Origin: Halalkalicoccus tibetensis
GTDB taxonomy: Archaea; Halobacteriota; Halobacteria; Halobacteriales; Halalkalicoccaceae
Direction of reading: 5' to 3'
DNA: 64,000 bases
Assembly (NCBI RefSeq): GCF_037996645.1
Contig: NZ_JBBMXV010000001.1
Coordinates: forward strand, 128,168 to 192,167
A program made the translations under genes and the position numbers. Every line of letters begins with the position of its first letter. The first letter of the stretch is position 1. Positions 15,585 to 23,687 of the stretch are shown one piece after another. The notes below the pieces were generated by a model. That model saw only the letters and a program-made list of their open reading frames with translations, had not been told where the DNA came from and made no database searches.

Positions 15585-16763
15585 CTACTCGGGGACGATC
15601 CGGACGACCGGCGCGTCCTCCTCGTCGAGCAGCACGTAGATATGGCCGGTGTCGGGCGCGACCTCCACGTCGCGGATCCGCCAGCCACAGTCCGCGAGCA
15701 GCGGGTCGACCTCCTGGACCTCGTGTCCGTCGACCGAGAATCGGCCGAGGTACTCCCAGAAGATGTTGCCCATCAGCAGGTCGCCCTGCCACTCGGGGAA
15801 GGCGTCACCGTCGTAGAAGGTCGCGCCGCTGGGCGGGAAGCCATCGTCGGGACACTCCCAGTAGTAGACGGGGTCGACGGTGTCCTCGCGCTCGTGGGGG
15901 AGGTCGCCGACGGGGATCTCCGTCTCGTACTCGCAGCCGTAGTGGGCGACCGGCCAGCCGTAGTTGCCGCCCGCTTCGATCACGTTGATCTCGTCGCCGG
16001 CCTCCTCGCCGTGCTCGCCCTGCCAGAGCTCGCCCGTCTCGGGGTGGAACGCCATCGCCTGGACGTTGCGGTGGCCGTAGCTGTAGATCGCGTCCGACGC
16101 CTCCTCGTCGTCGACCAGGGGGTTGTCCTCGGGGGCCGAGCCGTCGGGCTCGAACCGGAGGGTGGTCCCGATGTCGTTGGTGGTGTCCTGTGAGACGTGG
16201 TCGGGACCGAACTCCGTGAACCGGCGGTCGCCGACCGACATGTAGAGGCGACACTCCTCGTCGAAGGCGATCCGCGAGCCGTAGTGCATCGTCGAGTCGT
16301 CGAACGGCTCGACGGTGTGGAGCACCTCGAAGCCCTCCAGGGCGTCCCCGTCGGGATCGAGCCGTCCGCGGCCGAGCCGGGTGGTCGATTCCTCGCCCTC
16401 GCCCGGCGCCGAGTAGGTCAGGTAGACCCACGGCTCGCCCGGGTAGTCGGGGTGGACCGCCACGTCGAGCAGCCCGCCCTGGTCCTCCGCGTGTACCTCG
16501 GGCACGCCGTCGATCGTCTCGACGGAGCCGTCGTCGCGGTCGACGCGGTTCAGCCGCCCCTCGCGCTCGGTGACGAGGATCCGGGCGTCGTCCGGGAGGA
16601 ACGCGATGCCCCACGCGTGGTCGAGCCCTGCGTCCAGTCGCTCGACCTCGTAGCCCGTCGATTCGCCCTCCTCGGCGGTCGCCGAGCCGATAGTGATACT
16701 GCTTGCGCCCATCGCCCCGACGGCCTGAAGCACTCGTCGGCGCGTCTGCTTGTTGTCTCTCAT
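15585..16763 (-). CDS. PQQ-dependent sugar dehydrogenase (glucose/sorbosone type), Tat-exported
   Basis: A 392-residue six-bladed soluble aldose/sorbosone dehydrogenase-type protein. The N-terminus has a twin-arginine signal (TRRRVLQAVGAMGASS followed by SATA), so it folds in the cytoplasm and is exported. Family motifs are LDHAWGIAFLPDDARILVTER, MHYGSRIAF with the catalytic-type histidine, GHRNVQAMAFHPETGELW and GDEINVIEAGGNYGWP. It oxidises sugars or similar alcohols with PQQ in known relatives. The ATG at 16763 is preferred to a GTG six bases upstream. No PQQ biosynthesis genes are in the window. Confidence 0.88.
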   Translation of the reverse strand: MRDNKQTRRRVLQAVGAMGASSITIGSATAEEGESTGYEVERLDAGLDHAWGIAFLPDDARILVTEREGRLNRVDRDDGSVETIDGVPEVHAEDQGGLLDVAVHPDYPGEPWVYLTYSAPGEGEESTTRLGRGRLDPDGDALEGFEVLHTVEPFDDSTMHYGSRIAFDEECRLYMSVGDRRFTEFGPDHVSQDTTNDIGTTLRFEPDGSAPEDNPLVDDEEASDAIYSYGHRNVQAMAFHPETGELWQGEHGEEAGDEINVIEAGGNYGWPVAHYGCEYETEIPVGDLPHEREDTVDPVYYWECPDDGFPPSGATFYDGDAFPEWQGDLLMGNIFWEYLGRFSVDGHEVQEVDPLLADCGWRIRDVEVAPDTGHIYVLLDEEDAPVVRIVPE

Positions 16764-17082
16764 AGTCACCTGTCCACACGAAACGTGCGAACGCTTCTCG
16801 TTTCAAACGCTGCGGCCTAAGTTCATGGGCCTGCTGACGCCGGGAACAGTGCCGCTCGGACGAGGCTCCGGGCGGCCAACATGCGGTCTCCCAGCAGCAC
16901 GAAGCGACCGGCTCGTCGACGACGGTGACTCCGAACGCTGCGAGCGCCACGGCCGCCTGCCCGAGCGGCGCCGTCTTCCCGCGGTCCGCGGGGACGCCCG
17001 TAACGAACCCGGTCCGTCGGGCGGTCGGCGTCCGGGACGGCGAGGACGCCATCGGCGGCGACGGCTGCGCCATCGCCCTCGG
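16764..17082. other. Intergenic stretch with a possible decayed reading frame
   Basis: About 320 bases separate the sugar dehydrogenase start from the end of the winged-helix/NMT1 gene. On the minus strand a frame opens immediately after that gene's stop (about 17086) with haloarchaeal-like acidic codons. A second minus frame from about 17073 (VTGVPADRGKTAPLGQAAVAL) looks protein-like further on. The switch suggests a small frameshifted or degraded gene, but I do not recognise it. The promoter of the dehydrogenase must lie near 16790. Confidence 0.3.
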
Positions 17083-18342
17083 TCACGCGTCAGTGGTCCC
17101 GTCCGCCAGCAGCGCCCCCTGCTCGAGCGCCGCCCGAAGCCGGTCCCACGGCTCCTGCTCCTGCCGACCCCATCCCTCTTCGCGGCCACCGCCGAACTCG
17201 CGGCTCGCGGTCCCGAACGTTTCGACGACCCGCTCGGCCGGCTCGTCGGAGCGGGCGGCGATCCGCTCGGCGGCGGCCGTCGGGTCACGACACGCCTCGG
17301 CCCAGCCCGCGGTCGTCCCGGCGAGAAAGGCCTCCAGGGCCCCCTCGCGCTCGACGAGCGTCCCCGCCCGGACGACGAGCGTCGGCCCGTAGATCGGGAA
17401 GCGATCGGCGACCGTGAGCACGTCGACGGCCATCCCCCGGCGTTCCAGCTCGCGGGGGTCCGAGAACGAGCCCGTGACCACGTCGACCTCGCCCGAGAGC
17501 AGGGCTTCTCGCTCCTCCCCACCGGTGTCGACGATCCGCACCGAGCCGTCGAGCGCGACCTGATTCAGGAAGAGCCGGCCGAGAATCCCCGTTTCGGAGC
17601 CGGCGGGCATGCCGACCCGCCGGCCGCGGAGCTGGCCCACGCCGGACAGCGCCCCGCCGAACGTCCCGCGGACGGTGTAGAGGACCGCCATCGCGCGCCG
17701 ATAGGCGACCGCGATCGGGACCACGGGATCGCCGGCCGCCCGCGCCCTGAGGACCGTCGCCGCGCCGACCAACCCCACGTCGGCCTCGCCCGCCCGCACG
17801 GCCGCGAGCGCCCGGTGAGAGCCCTCGTAGTGCTCGATCCCGACCGAGAGGCCGGCGGCGTCGTACCTTCCCGCTACCTCGGCGGCATGGAAGGGGACGT
17901 GCAAGCCGTTCGGCCGCCAGTTCAGCCCGAGCGTGAGCGTGTCGGGCGCCCTCCCGGGATCCTCGGCCGGCTCCACCGCCCACAGCCGGCGGGCCTCCGC
18001 CACCAACTCCGCCGCGTGGTGTTCGTCGACCCGGCGTGCCGTTCGCTCGAGCCCGTCGATCGGGCGCCAGGCCGCCGGTGGCCGGCCCGGACCCTCCTCG
18101 GGGACGGTGGTCCGCTCGACGACGCCGGCCGTCTCGAGCTCCCCGACGGCCGCCATCATCGCCGTCCGGCTCAGGCCCGTCCCGATCCGGAGCGCGAGCG
18201 CCGGCGCGGGCCCTTCCTCGACCTCGTCCCGCAGGAGGAGGAACGCGAGCACCCGCGCGGCGTCCTCGCCGAGCCCCGCCACCAGCCGGTCGACGACCGG
18301 GCGATCGTCGTCGTCGAGCGCCCGGAACTCCCGTATGCGCAT
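17083..18342 (-). CDS. Winged-helix DNA-binding domain fused to an NMT1/THI5-like ligand domain
   Basis: A 419-residue fusion. Residues about 15-95 form a winged helix (RVLAFLLLRDEVEEG..., LSRTAMMAAVGELETAGVVERTTVPEEGPGRPPAAWRPI). After a linker, residues 135-400 form a periplasmic-binding-protein fold of NMT1/THI5 type (LTLGLNWRPNGLHVPFHAAE, GEADVGLVGAATVLRARAAG, FPIYGPTLVVRAGTLVE). This second part parallels the protein at 12966-13931 along its length. No export signal is present. The architecture suggests a one-component transcription factor that senses the ligand handled by the NMT1-like proteins; that role is inferred. Confidence 0.78.
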   Translation of the reverse strand: MRIREFRALDDDDRPVVDRLVAGLGEDAARVLAFLLLRDEVEEGPAPALALRIGTGLSRTAMMAAVGELETAGVVERTTVPEEGPGRPPAAWRPIDGLERTARRVDEHHAAELVAEARRLWAVEPAEDPGRAPDTLTLGLNWRPNGLHVPFHAAEVAGRYDAAGLSVGIEHYEGSHRALAAVRAGEADVGLVGAATVLRARAAGDPVVPIAVAYRRAMAVLYTVRGTFGGALSGVGQLRGRRVGMPAGSETGILGRLFLNQVALDGSVRIVDTGGEEREALLSGEVDVVTGSFSDPRELERRGMAVDVLTVADRFPIYGPTLVVRAGTLVEREGALEAFLAGTTAGWAEACRDPTAAAERIAARSDEPAERVVETFGTASREFGGGREEGWGRQEQEPWDRLRAALEQGALLADGTTDA

Positions 18343-18396
18343 TGGTACCTTACTCGTCTTACTTGTCCTTCGAGGGCAAAACGGCTCCGCCCCGGC

Positions 18397-18681
18397 TCAC
18401 TCGCCCTCGAGGGGGGTACCGAGGCGTGCGACCGTCGTCGCGGGCAGCCCCGCCCGCTCGGCGTGTTCCTCGACGGTAGCCTCGCTTTCGGCCTCGTAGC
18501 GACAGAACGTCCCGACGATGCCGCCCTCGTCGTCGGTGAGCACGTCCGAGTCATGCCAGCGGATCTCGGTGCCCTCCTCGCGCATCTCCTCGAGCACTCG
18601 CCCCGACTCCCCGGCGGCGTCATCGAGCTGGTCCTCGGTGATCGGCTCCTCGAGCTCCCGATAGATACCGAACTCTACCAT
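18397..18681 (-). CDS. DUF4242-type small protein
   Basis: A 94-residue protein resembling the DUF4242 (SCO4226-like) ferredoxin-fold family: VEFGIYRELEEPITEDQL, then VLTDDEGGIVGTFCRYEAESEATVEEHAERAGLPATTV. Some family members bind nickel; no specific role is known here. The ATG at 18681 is chosen because the conserved strand begins right after it. It lies 54 bases upstream of the winged-helix/NMT1 gene on the same strand, so co-transcription is possible. Confidence 0.75.
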   Translation of the reverse strand: MVEFGIYRELEEPITEDQLDDAAGESGRVLEEMREEGTEIRWHDSDVLTDDEGGIVGTFCRYEAESEATVEEHAERAGLPATTVARLGTPLEGE

Positions 18682-18784
18682 GGGTGAGTGACTATGCCAC
18701 ACCGTAGTAAGGTTTCCCCTCATCGATCGTGTCAGATCGCCCCGCGTCAACTATTATTTACCCTCGTGTCGAACGTCCCGGAGT

Positions 18785-19186
18785 ATGCTCGTTCATCTCC
18801 ACCAGTACAAACACGAGGAGGTAGAGTTCGACGACAACCGGACGGCCGGCGAGTCCCAGACCGAGGACTCGGTGAACAAGGACAGCGAGGAGTACTTCGG
18901 GGAGAACATCGAGGACTTCGACGCCGACACCTGGGAGACCGTCGAGTACGAGGGTGACCCGATCCAGCGCCGGACGATCACCCTCGACGGCGTCACCGCC
19001 GTTTCGGTCCCACAGCAGGGCAACCGGGAGGACGACTCCGACCTCCCGGGGCGGACGATCCAGCTCCGGCTGGGCGGCGGCGAGGAGTTCGTCGAACAGG
19101 CCGTCTTCGTCGAGGCCCAGGACAACGCGCCCCAGGGCGAGGAGCCTGAGGGCAAGACCTCCCCGCAGGTGGACGACGAGCAGTAG
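18785..19186 (+). CDS. Hypothetical acidic haloarchaeal protein
   Basis: A 133-residue protein that I do not recognise. It opens with a short strand-like segment (MLVHLHQYKHEEVEF), is followed by a very acidic middle part and a second half that looks beta-rich (RRTITLDGVTAVSVPQQG, RTIQLRLGGGEEFVEQAVFVEA), and ends in a disordered acidic tail. There are no cysteines or membrane segments. A good TATA box (actattattta) about 28 nt upstream of the ATG indicates a leaderless, genuine gene. Confidence 0.65.
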   Translation: MLVHLHQYKHEEVEFDDNRTAGESQTEDSVNKDSEEYFGENIEDFDADTWETVEYEGDPIQRRTITLDGVTAVSVPQQGNREDDSDLPGRTIQLRLGGGEEFVEQAVFVEAQDNAPQGEEPEGKTSPQVDDEQ

Positions 19187-19240
19187 CGGGTCGCCCGGGG
19201 AGACGAAGCCGCTTTAGGCCGCGGGCGGCTATCGCGTCCA

Positions 19241-20311
19241 ATGAGCAAGCCGAGCCCCGAGGTCTACGAGCAGGGCCGCGGGATGGACGCGCACAACCAG
19301 GTGATGCGTTCGATCCGCGCCGAGAAGGAGAAACACTACGACCCCCACGAGCCCACCCGGGTCTGGATCGACGAGGACAACACGCCCGACGGGGTCAGGC
19401 AGTCGCTGACGATCATCCTCAACACCGGCGGCTGTCGCTGGGCCCGCGCGGGCGGCTGTACGATGTGTGGCTACGTCGCCGAAAGCGTCGAGGGTGGGTC
19501 GGTAAGTCATGACGCGCTGATGGACCAGATCGAGGCCTGTCTGGAGCACGAACGCGAGAACGCGGACGAGGAGAGCCCGCTGATCAAGATCTACACGTCG
19601 GGGAGCTTCCTCGACGAGCGCGAGGTCGGGGCGCGCTCCCGGCGGGCGATCGCCGAGACGTTCGGGAACCGCGAGCGCATCGTCGTCGAGAGCCTGCCCG
19701 ATTTCGTCGAGGGCGAGCGGGTCGCGGACTTCACTGAGCAGGGGCTCAAGACCGACGTCGCCGTGGGACTGGAGACGGCCACCGACAGGGTGCGCCGGGA
19801 CTGCGTGAACAAGTACTTCGATTTCTCTGATTTCATCGAGGCCAGCGAGGCCGCCGAGGCCGCGGGCGCGGGGATCAAGGCCTACCTCCTGCTCAAACCG
19901 CCGTTCCTCTCGGAGAGCGAGGCCGTCGAGGACATGAAGCGGTCGGTCCGGCGGTGTGCGGAGTACGCCCACACCGTCTCGATGAACCCGACGAACGTCC
20001 AGCGCTACACGATGGTCGACGAGCTCTACTTCCAAGGGGGGTATCGCCCGCCGTGGCTCTGGTCGGTCGCCGAGGTGCTCGAATCGACCGCCGACGCCGA
20101 CGCCATCGTCGTCTCCGACCCCGTCGGCCACGGCTCGGATCGGGGCCCGCACAACTGCGGGGAGTGCGACGACCGCGTCCAGCGCGCGATCAAGGACTTC
20201 GACCTCCGGCAGGACCCCTCGGTGTTCGAGCAGGTCGACTGCGAGTGTACGGCGACGTGGGAGGCGGTGATGGAACGGGAAGCCGGCTACAACATGCCGC
20301 TCGCTCGGTGA
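19241..20311 (+). CDS. Archaeosine biosynthesis radical SAM protein RaSEA
   Basis: A 356-residue radical SAM enzyme of the RaSEA family. In Euryarchaeota this protein acts with ArcS to convert the preQ0-lysine intermediate at tRNA position 15 to archaeosine. The cluster-binding cysteines are in GGCRWARAGGCTMCGY, the atypical wide-spaced motif of this family. Conserved stretches such as IKIYTSGSFLD, VVESLPDFV, VGLETATDRVRRDCVNK and LLKPPFLSE follow. The ATG lies about 26 nt behind the TATA-like ctttagg. ArcS itself is not in the window. Confidence 0.9.
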   Translation: MSKPSPEVYEQGRGMDAHNQVMRSIRAEKEKHYDPHEPTRVWIDEDNTPDGVRQSLTIILNTGGCRWARAGGCTMCGYVAESVEGGSVSHDALMDQIEACLEHERENADEESPLIKIYTSGSFLDEREVGARSRRAIAETFGNRERIVVESLPDFVEGERVADFTEQGLKTDVAVGLETATDRVRRDCVNKYFDFSDFIEASEAAEAAGAGIKAYLLLKPPFLSESEAVEDMKRSVRRCAEYAHTVSMNPTNVQRYTMVDELYFQGGYRPPWLWSVAEVLESTADADAIVVSDPVGHGSDRGPHNCGECDDRVQRAIKDFDLRQDPSVFEQVDCECTATWEAVMEREAGYNMPLAR

Positions 20312-20401
20312 ATTAATCGGGTTCTAACGGAGATACGGGGGTGATTAACGAAGTACCGTCCGCGAGTAGTGGGGGTACCGTCGGCGACGGCGGCGACCCA
20401 A

Positions 20402-20518
20402 ATGGCACACGAGACAGACGAGGCAGTCGTTCAGGCGGACGGGTGGTTCATCATCCGGAACACCGAGGACCCCGCCCAGTGGATTGCGAGCGACGACCCC
20501 GTGGACGTCCGGCGTTAG
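20402..20518 (+). CDS. 38-residue haloarchaeal protein, DUF7331-like
   Basis: A very short frame starting at the ATG at 20402 encodes 38 residues with a strand-like core WFIIRNTEDPAQWIASDD. This resembles the short haloarchaeal proteins with a DAENPLAWIQSD-type core (DUF7331-like as I recall the family). Codon third positions are G/C-biased like real genes here. Its TAG stop overlaps the purQ stop on the opposite strand by four bases (TTAG). Function is unknown. Confidence 0.55.
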   Translation: MAHETDEAVVQADGWFIIRNTEDPAQWIASDDPVDVRR

Positions 20519-21186
20519 GCGAACGCCGCGAGGATCCCGCGCCCGTCCGTCCCGCCGATGTCGGCCAGCACCGCGCGCTCGGGGTGGGGCATCAGCACCG
20601 CGGTCGTTCCGCGCTCGCCGAGCACCCCCGCGACGTTGTCCGTCGATCCGGTGGGATTGGCCTCGTCGGTCACCCGACCGTCCGCCTCACAGTACCGGAA
20701 CAGCACCCGGTCCTCGCCCTCGATCCGATCCAGTTCCTCTTCACCGATCTCGAAGCGCCCCTCGCCGTGGGCGATCGGCAGCTCGATCACCTCGCCCTCC
20801 TCGTAGCGTTCGGTCCACGGCGTCTCGGCGTTCTCGACCCGCAGGTGGACGTCCTCGCACTGGAACCGGGCGCTCGCGTTGGTCGTGAACGCGCCGGGGG
20901 TCAGCCCTGACTCGCTGCCGATCTGGGCGCCGTTACAGACCCCGAGGACGGGCACGCCCTCGCGTGCGGCCTCCCGGACCTCCTCCATGATCGGCGCGCG
21001 GGCGGCCATCGCGCCCGCCCGGAGGTAGTCGCCGTAGGAGAACCCGCCGGGGAGGACGATCCCCGAGGTCTCCTCGGGCAGGCCGTCCTCGTGCCAGACG
21101 ATCCCGTTTTCGATCCCCAGATCGTCGAGCGCGCGCTTCGCGTCCCGGTCGCAGTTCGAGCCGCCGAAACGGACGATCGCGATCAT
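20515..21186 (-). CDS. purQ: Phosphoribosylformylglycinamidine synthase, glutaminase subunit PurQ
   Basis: A 223-residue class I glutamine amidotransferase that supplies ammonia to PurL in step four of purine synthesis. The catalytic triad is visible: Cys in GVCNGAQIG, and His and Glu in MPHPERAV. The N-terminal IAIVRFGGSNCDRD is diagnostic. Its ATG overlaps the purS stop as ATGA, showing translational coupling in a purS-purQ operon. PurL is not in the window. Confidence 0.96.
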   Translation of the reverse strand: MIAIVRFGGSNCDRDAKRALDDLGIENGIVWHEDGLPEETSGIVLPGGFSYGDYLRAGAMAARAPIMEEVREAAREGVPVLGVCNGAQIGSESGLTPGAFTTNASARFQCEDVHLRVENAETPWTERYEEGEVIELPIAHGEGRFEIGEEELDRIEGEDRVLFRYCEADGRVTDEANPTGSTDNVAGVLGERGTTAVLMPHPERAVLADIGGTDGRGILAAFA

Positions 21187-21437
21187 TCTCGGGCCTCGAC
21201 CTCCACCTCGTAGTCGTGGATCGTCGGGTTCGCGAGCAGCCGGTCGGCCATCTCGGTCGCGCGGCGCTCGGCGGCCCCCTCGGAATCGGCGTCGAGATCG
21301 ATCTCGAAGCGGTCCGCCGAGCGCAGCTCCTCGAGCTCGAACTCGAGGCGTTCGAGCGCGCGTTTCGTGGTCTCGGCCTCGGGGTCGAGCACGCCCGCCT
21401 TGAGGCGGACGGTCACGATCGCGGTGTAGGCGGCCAT
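21183..21437 (-). CDS. purS: Phosphoribosylformylglycinamidine synthase subunit PurS
   Basis: An 84-residue small subunit that bridges PurQ and PurL in the FGAM synthetase complex. Typical features are AAYTAIVTVRLKAGVLDPEAETTKRALERL and the C-terminal LLANPTIHDYEVEVE. The ATG at 21437 lies about 25 nt from a minus-strand TATA region (GCTTTTGAG), so the transcript is essentially leaderless. Its stop overlaps purQ by four bases. Confidence 0.95.
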   Translation of the reverse strand: MAAYTAIVTVRLKAGVLDPEAETTKRALERLEFELEELRSADRFEIDLDADSEGAAERRATEMADRLLANPTIHDYEVEVEARE

Positions 21438-21579
21438 ACGTGGATGGGCGCGGTCATGCTCAAAAGCTCTTTCTACTCGTCTAGGTGATACACGAACGTG
21501 GGGTGGGTACTGAACGATCGTTCCCGTCGGATCCGCCGGACGGACACGCTTTTGAGCACGACGGGCCGAGGGGGGTGCA
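21438..21579. promoter_or_regulatory. Divergent purSQ / purU-like promoter region
   Basis: Two TATA regions face opposite ways and carry the same 11-mer in inverted orientation: TGCTCAAAAGC at 21457-21467 (purS side) and GCTTTTGAGCA at 21548-21558 (purU side). Each sits about 25-28 nt from a downstream ATG. Shared BRE/TATA sequence suggests common strength or common regulation of the two purine/one-carbon operons. Confidence 0.5.
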
Positions 21580-21615
21580 ATGACGACGAGTCCGACCACG
21601 GGGTGGCGTCGATGA
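21580..21615 (+). CDS. Leaderless 11-codon upstream frame coupled to purU
   Basis: An ATG lies about 27.5 nt downstream of the centre of the TATA element and so at the expected transcription start. It opens an 11-codon frame ([11 protein letters not shown]) whose TGA overlaps the purU-like ATG as ATGA. Ribosomes starting leaderless here could re-initiate at the main start. It may be a regulatory mini-ORF or only a spacer; no proof of translation is available from the sequence. Confidence 0.35.
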   Translation: MTTSPTTGWRR

Positions 21616-22553
21616 CGCCGCCGCTGACGGAGATCACGGTCGTCGGCGACGACAAGACCGGCCTGATCGCGAGCGTCACGACGCTGCTGTTCGAGCGCGA
21701 GATCAACATCGAGGACCTCGACCAGGCCGTCCGGGACGGGCTGTTCCGGATGACGATGCACGTCGACGCGAGCGGGATGAGCTGTAGCGAGGCCGAACTC
21801 CGCGAGGCGCTCGCCGAACTGGGCGAGGAGCTCGGGGTCGACGTCCAGGTCCGGTTCCCCGCGGACCGCGAGACCCAGGGGATCGCCGTGCTCGTCACCC
21901 AGGAGAGCCACCCGCTCGAGGCGCTGTTCGAGGCCTGGGCCAACGACGAACTCGGCGCGGACATCTCGGTCGTGATCGGCAACCACCCCGACCTGGAGCC
22001 GCTCTGTGAGCACTACGGGGTTCCGTTCCACGACGTCGGTAACGAGACCGGAAGCGCCAACGAGGAACGGCTGCTCGAGCTCCTCGAACGCTACGAGGTC
22101 GACCTGATCGTGCTGGCGCGCTACATGCGAATCCTCTCGCCGAACGTCGTCTTTCGCTACGAGGACCGCATCATCAACGTCCACCCGAGCCTGCTGCCGT
22201 CGTTCCCCGGTGCGGAGGCGTATCGCCAGGCCCTCGAGGAGGGCGTGCGCGTCGCGGGCGTGACCGCCCACTACGTCACGACCGACCTCGACCAGGGACC
22301 GATCATCACCCAGCGCGCGTTCAACGTGCCCGATGACGCGGACCTCGACGGGATGAAGCGCCGCGGCCAGCCCTTGGAGGCCGAGGCGCTGCTCGAGGCC
22401 GTTCGGCTGCATCTCGACAAGGCGGTCGCGGTCCACCACGGGCGGACCGAGCTCCGAGGCGAGGGCGAGTACCAGCTCGGGATGGACCCCATGACCGACG
22501 AGATCAACCCCGACAGGCCGATCGACGGCATCGGGGAGGTCCTGACCGACTAG
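21612..22553 (+). CDS. purU: Formyltetrahydrofolate deformylase-like protein PurU
   Basis: A 313-residue protein with an N-terminal ACT domain ([29 protein letters not shown]) and a C-terminal formyl-hydrolase domain. The catalytic motifs are the [10 protein letters not shown] helix, [13 protein letters not shown] with the catalytic His and the DQGPIITQ loop with Asp. It hydrolyses 10-formyl-THF to formate and THF in characterised relatives. The ATG at 21612 starts just before the ACT domain. It overlaps the purC stop by four bases (CTAG). In haloarchaea the formate could feed formate-dependent purine steps, which is an inference. Confidence 0.88.
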   Translation: MTPPLTEITVVGDDKTGLIASVTTLLFEREINIEDLDQAVRDGLFRMTMHVDASGMSCSEAELREALAELGEELGVDVQVRFPADRETQGIAVLVTQESHPLEALFEAWANDELGADISVVIGNHPDLEPLCEHYGVPFHDVGNETGSANEERLLELLERYEVDLIVLARYMRILSPNVVFRYEDRIINVHPSLLPSFPGAEAYRQALEEGVRVAGVTAHYVTTDLDQGPIITQRAFNVPDDADLDGMKRRGQPLEAEALLEAVRLHLDKAVAVHHGRTELRGEGEYQLGMDPMTDEINPDRPIDGIGEVLTD

Positions 22554-23563
22554 AGCTCCCGGATCCGGCTCACGACCGACTCGACGGGCGGCGCGGCGAA
22601 CCACTCCTCGCCGACGTAGGCGTTCGTCCCCGCGGCGTACATCTCCGAGGCGAGATTGATCACCTCCGTCGGGAGGCGCTCGGGCTCGCGCTCACAGAGG
22701 GTTCGCCAGTCGGCGATCCCCTCCGATTCGGCCTCCGATTTCGCCGCCGCGACCGCCTCGACCCACTCGGGCTGGGTCCGCTTGTGATAGCCCCGAAGGA
22801 CCTCCTTCGAGAGCTGCTGGCCCCGGTAGGAGAAACGGTTCTCGTCGAAGGTGCCGACCACGTCGGCGACGCGTACCTCCCCGTCGACGTAACAGCACTC
22901 GATCTTGCCGTCCTCGTGGTCGAACCCGTTCGAGCGCGCCTGCTCGCTCACGACGCGGTTGACCTCGCGGGCGACCGATTCGAGCGCCCCGACGTCGGCC
23001 TCTCCGGCGATTCGGTCGGCCTCCTCGCGGGCGAGATACCGATCTGACTCCTCGTACTTCGTCGAGAACTCGACGATCGGCTCCTCGAGCTCGACCGGCT
23101 CGTCGGGCCAGTCTTCGAGCCCGAGGCCGTGGTCTGCGGGATCGGTCCGTCGTCGGAGGCTCGATCCCTCGGGAACTTGATTGCGAAAGACGATCTCGAG
23201 GGGAACGAGGTAGTTCGAGCCCGCCGCCGCGTGGTAGGCGTCGTAGTCGTACTCGCGGCCCTCGTGGGGCAGGTCGGGGACCTGCACGAGGTCGATCGCC
23301 ATCCGTATCGGCGGATCGCCGGCCTCGGCGAGCGCGCGGACGTCCTCACAGACCCCTCGGTAGTGGGTCGGGACTCCCTCCTCCTCGAGCAGTTCGAAGT
23401 TATACGCCCCCATCGTACAGAGGCTCGCGCCCTTGCGCGGGATCGTATCGGGCATCCGGCCCCAGTCGAACACCGAGTAGGCGTCGGTGAAGACGAACGA
23501 CCCCGCACCCGGCGTGTCGTCGGTCGGCTCGCGTTCGACGTGGAACTCCTTGACGCTGGTCAT
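22550..23563 (-). CDS. purC: SAICAR synthetase PurC
   Basis: A 337-residue phosphoribosylaminoimidazole-succinocarboxamide synthase, an ATP-dependent purine-pathway enzyme. Conserved parts are the N-terminal [23 protein letters not shown] (nucleotide site), [17 protein letters not shown] and the C-terminal [27 protein letters not shown]. It is longer than bacterial forms (about 240 residues), as usual for archaeal PurC. It converges on the purU-like gene with a CTAG stop overlap. Confidence 0.93.
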   Translation of the reverse strand: MTSVKEFHVEREPTDDTPGAGSFVFTDAYSVFDWGRMPDTIPRKGASLCTMGAYNFELLEEEGVPTHYRGVCEDVRALAEAGDPPIRMAIDLVQVPDLPHEGREYDYDAYHAAAGSNYLVPLEIVFRNQVPEGSSLRRRTDPADHGLGLEDWPDEPVELEEPIVEFSTKYEESDRYLAREEADRIAGEADVGALESVAREVNRVVSEQARSNGFDHEDGKIECCYVDGEVRVADVVGTFDENRFSYRGQQLSKEVLRGYHKRTQPEWVEAVAAAKSEAESEGIADWRTLCEREPERLPTEVINLASEMYAAGTNAYVGEEWFAAPPVESVVSRIREL

Positions 23564-23654
23564 CGTCGCCCCTCGTTCATGCGCCGTGTCGTTTCGGCCC
23601 CGGTATGAACGTTTCCCGTTGACCCGGCACCTATCCTTCCTCGACTAGTAGAAA

Positions 23655-23687
23655 CATAATTAAGTCTATGTATACATAGAAGAGAGT
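23655..23687 (+). promoter_or_regulatory. Promoter with a 16-bp perfect palindrome
   Basis: The TATA-like cataattaag at about 23655-23664 is followed directly by the perfect palindrome TCTATGTATACATAGA (23665-23680), which ends seven bases before the ATG at 23688. A palindrome between TATA box and transcription start is the position of a classical repressor operator. It could alternatively provide the TATA element itself (GTATAC). Confidence 0.6.

Noticed and set aside
16750-18687. A 645-codon plus-strand frame
   Set aside because: It lies opposite the winged-helix/NMT1 gene, which has clear domains; the plus translation is Arg/Pro-rich without structure.
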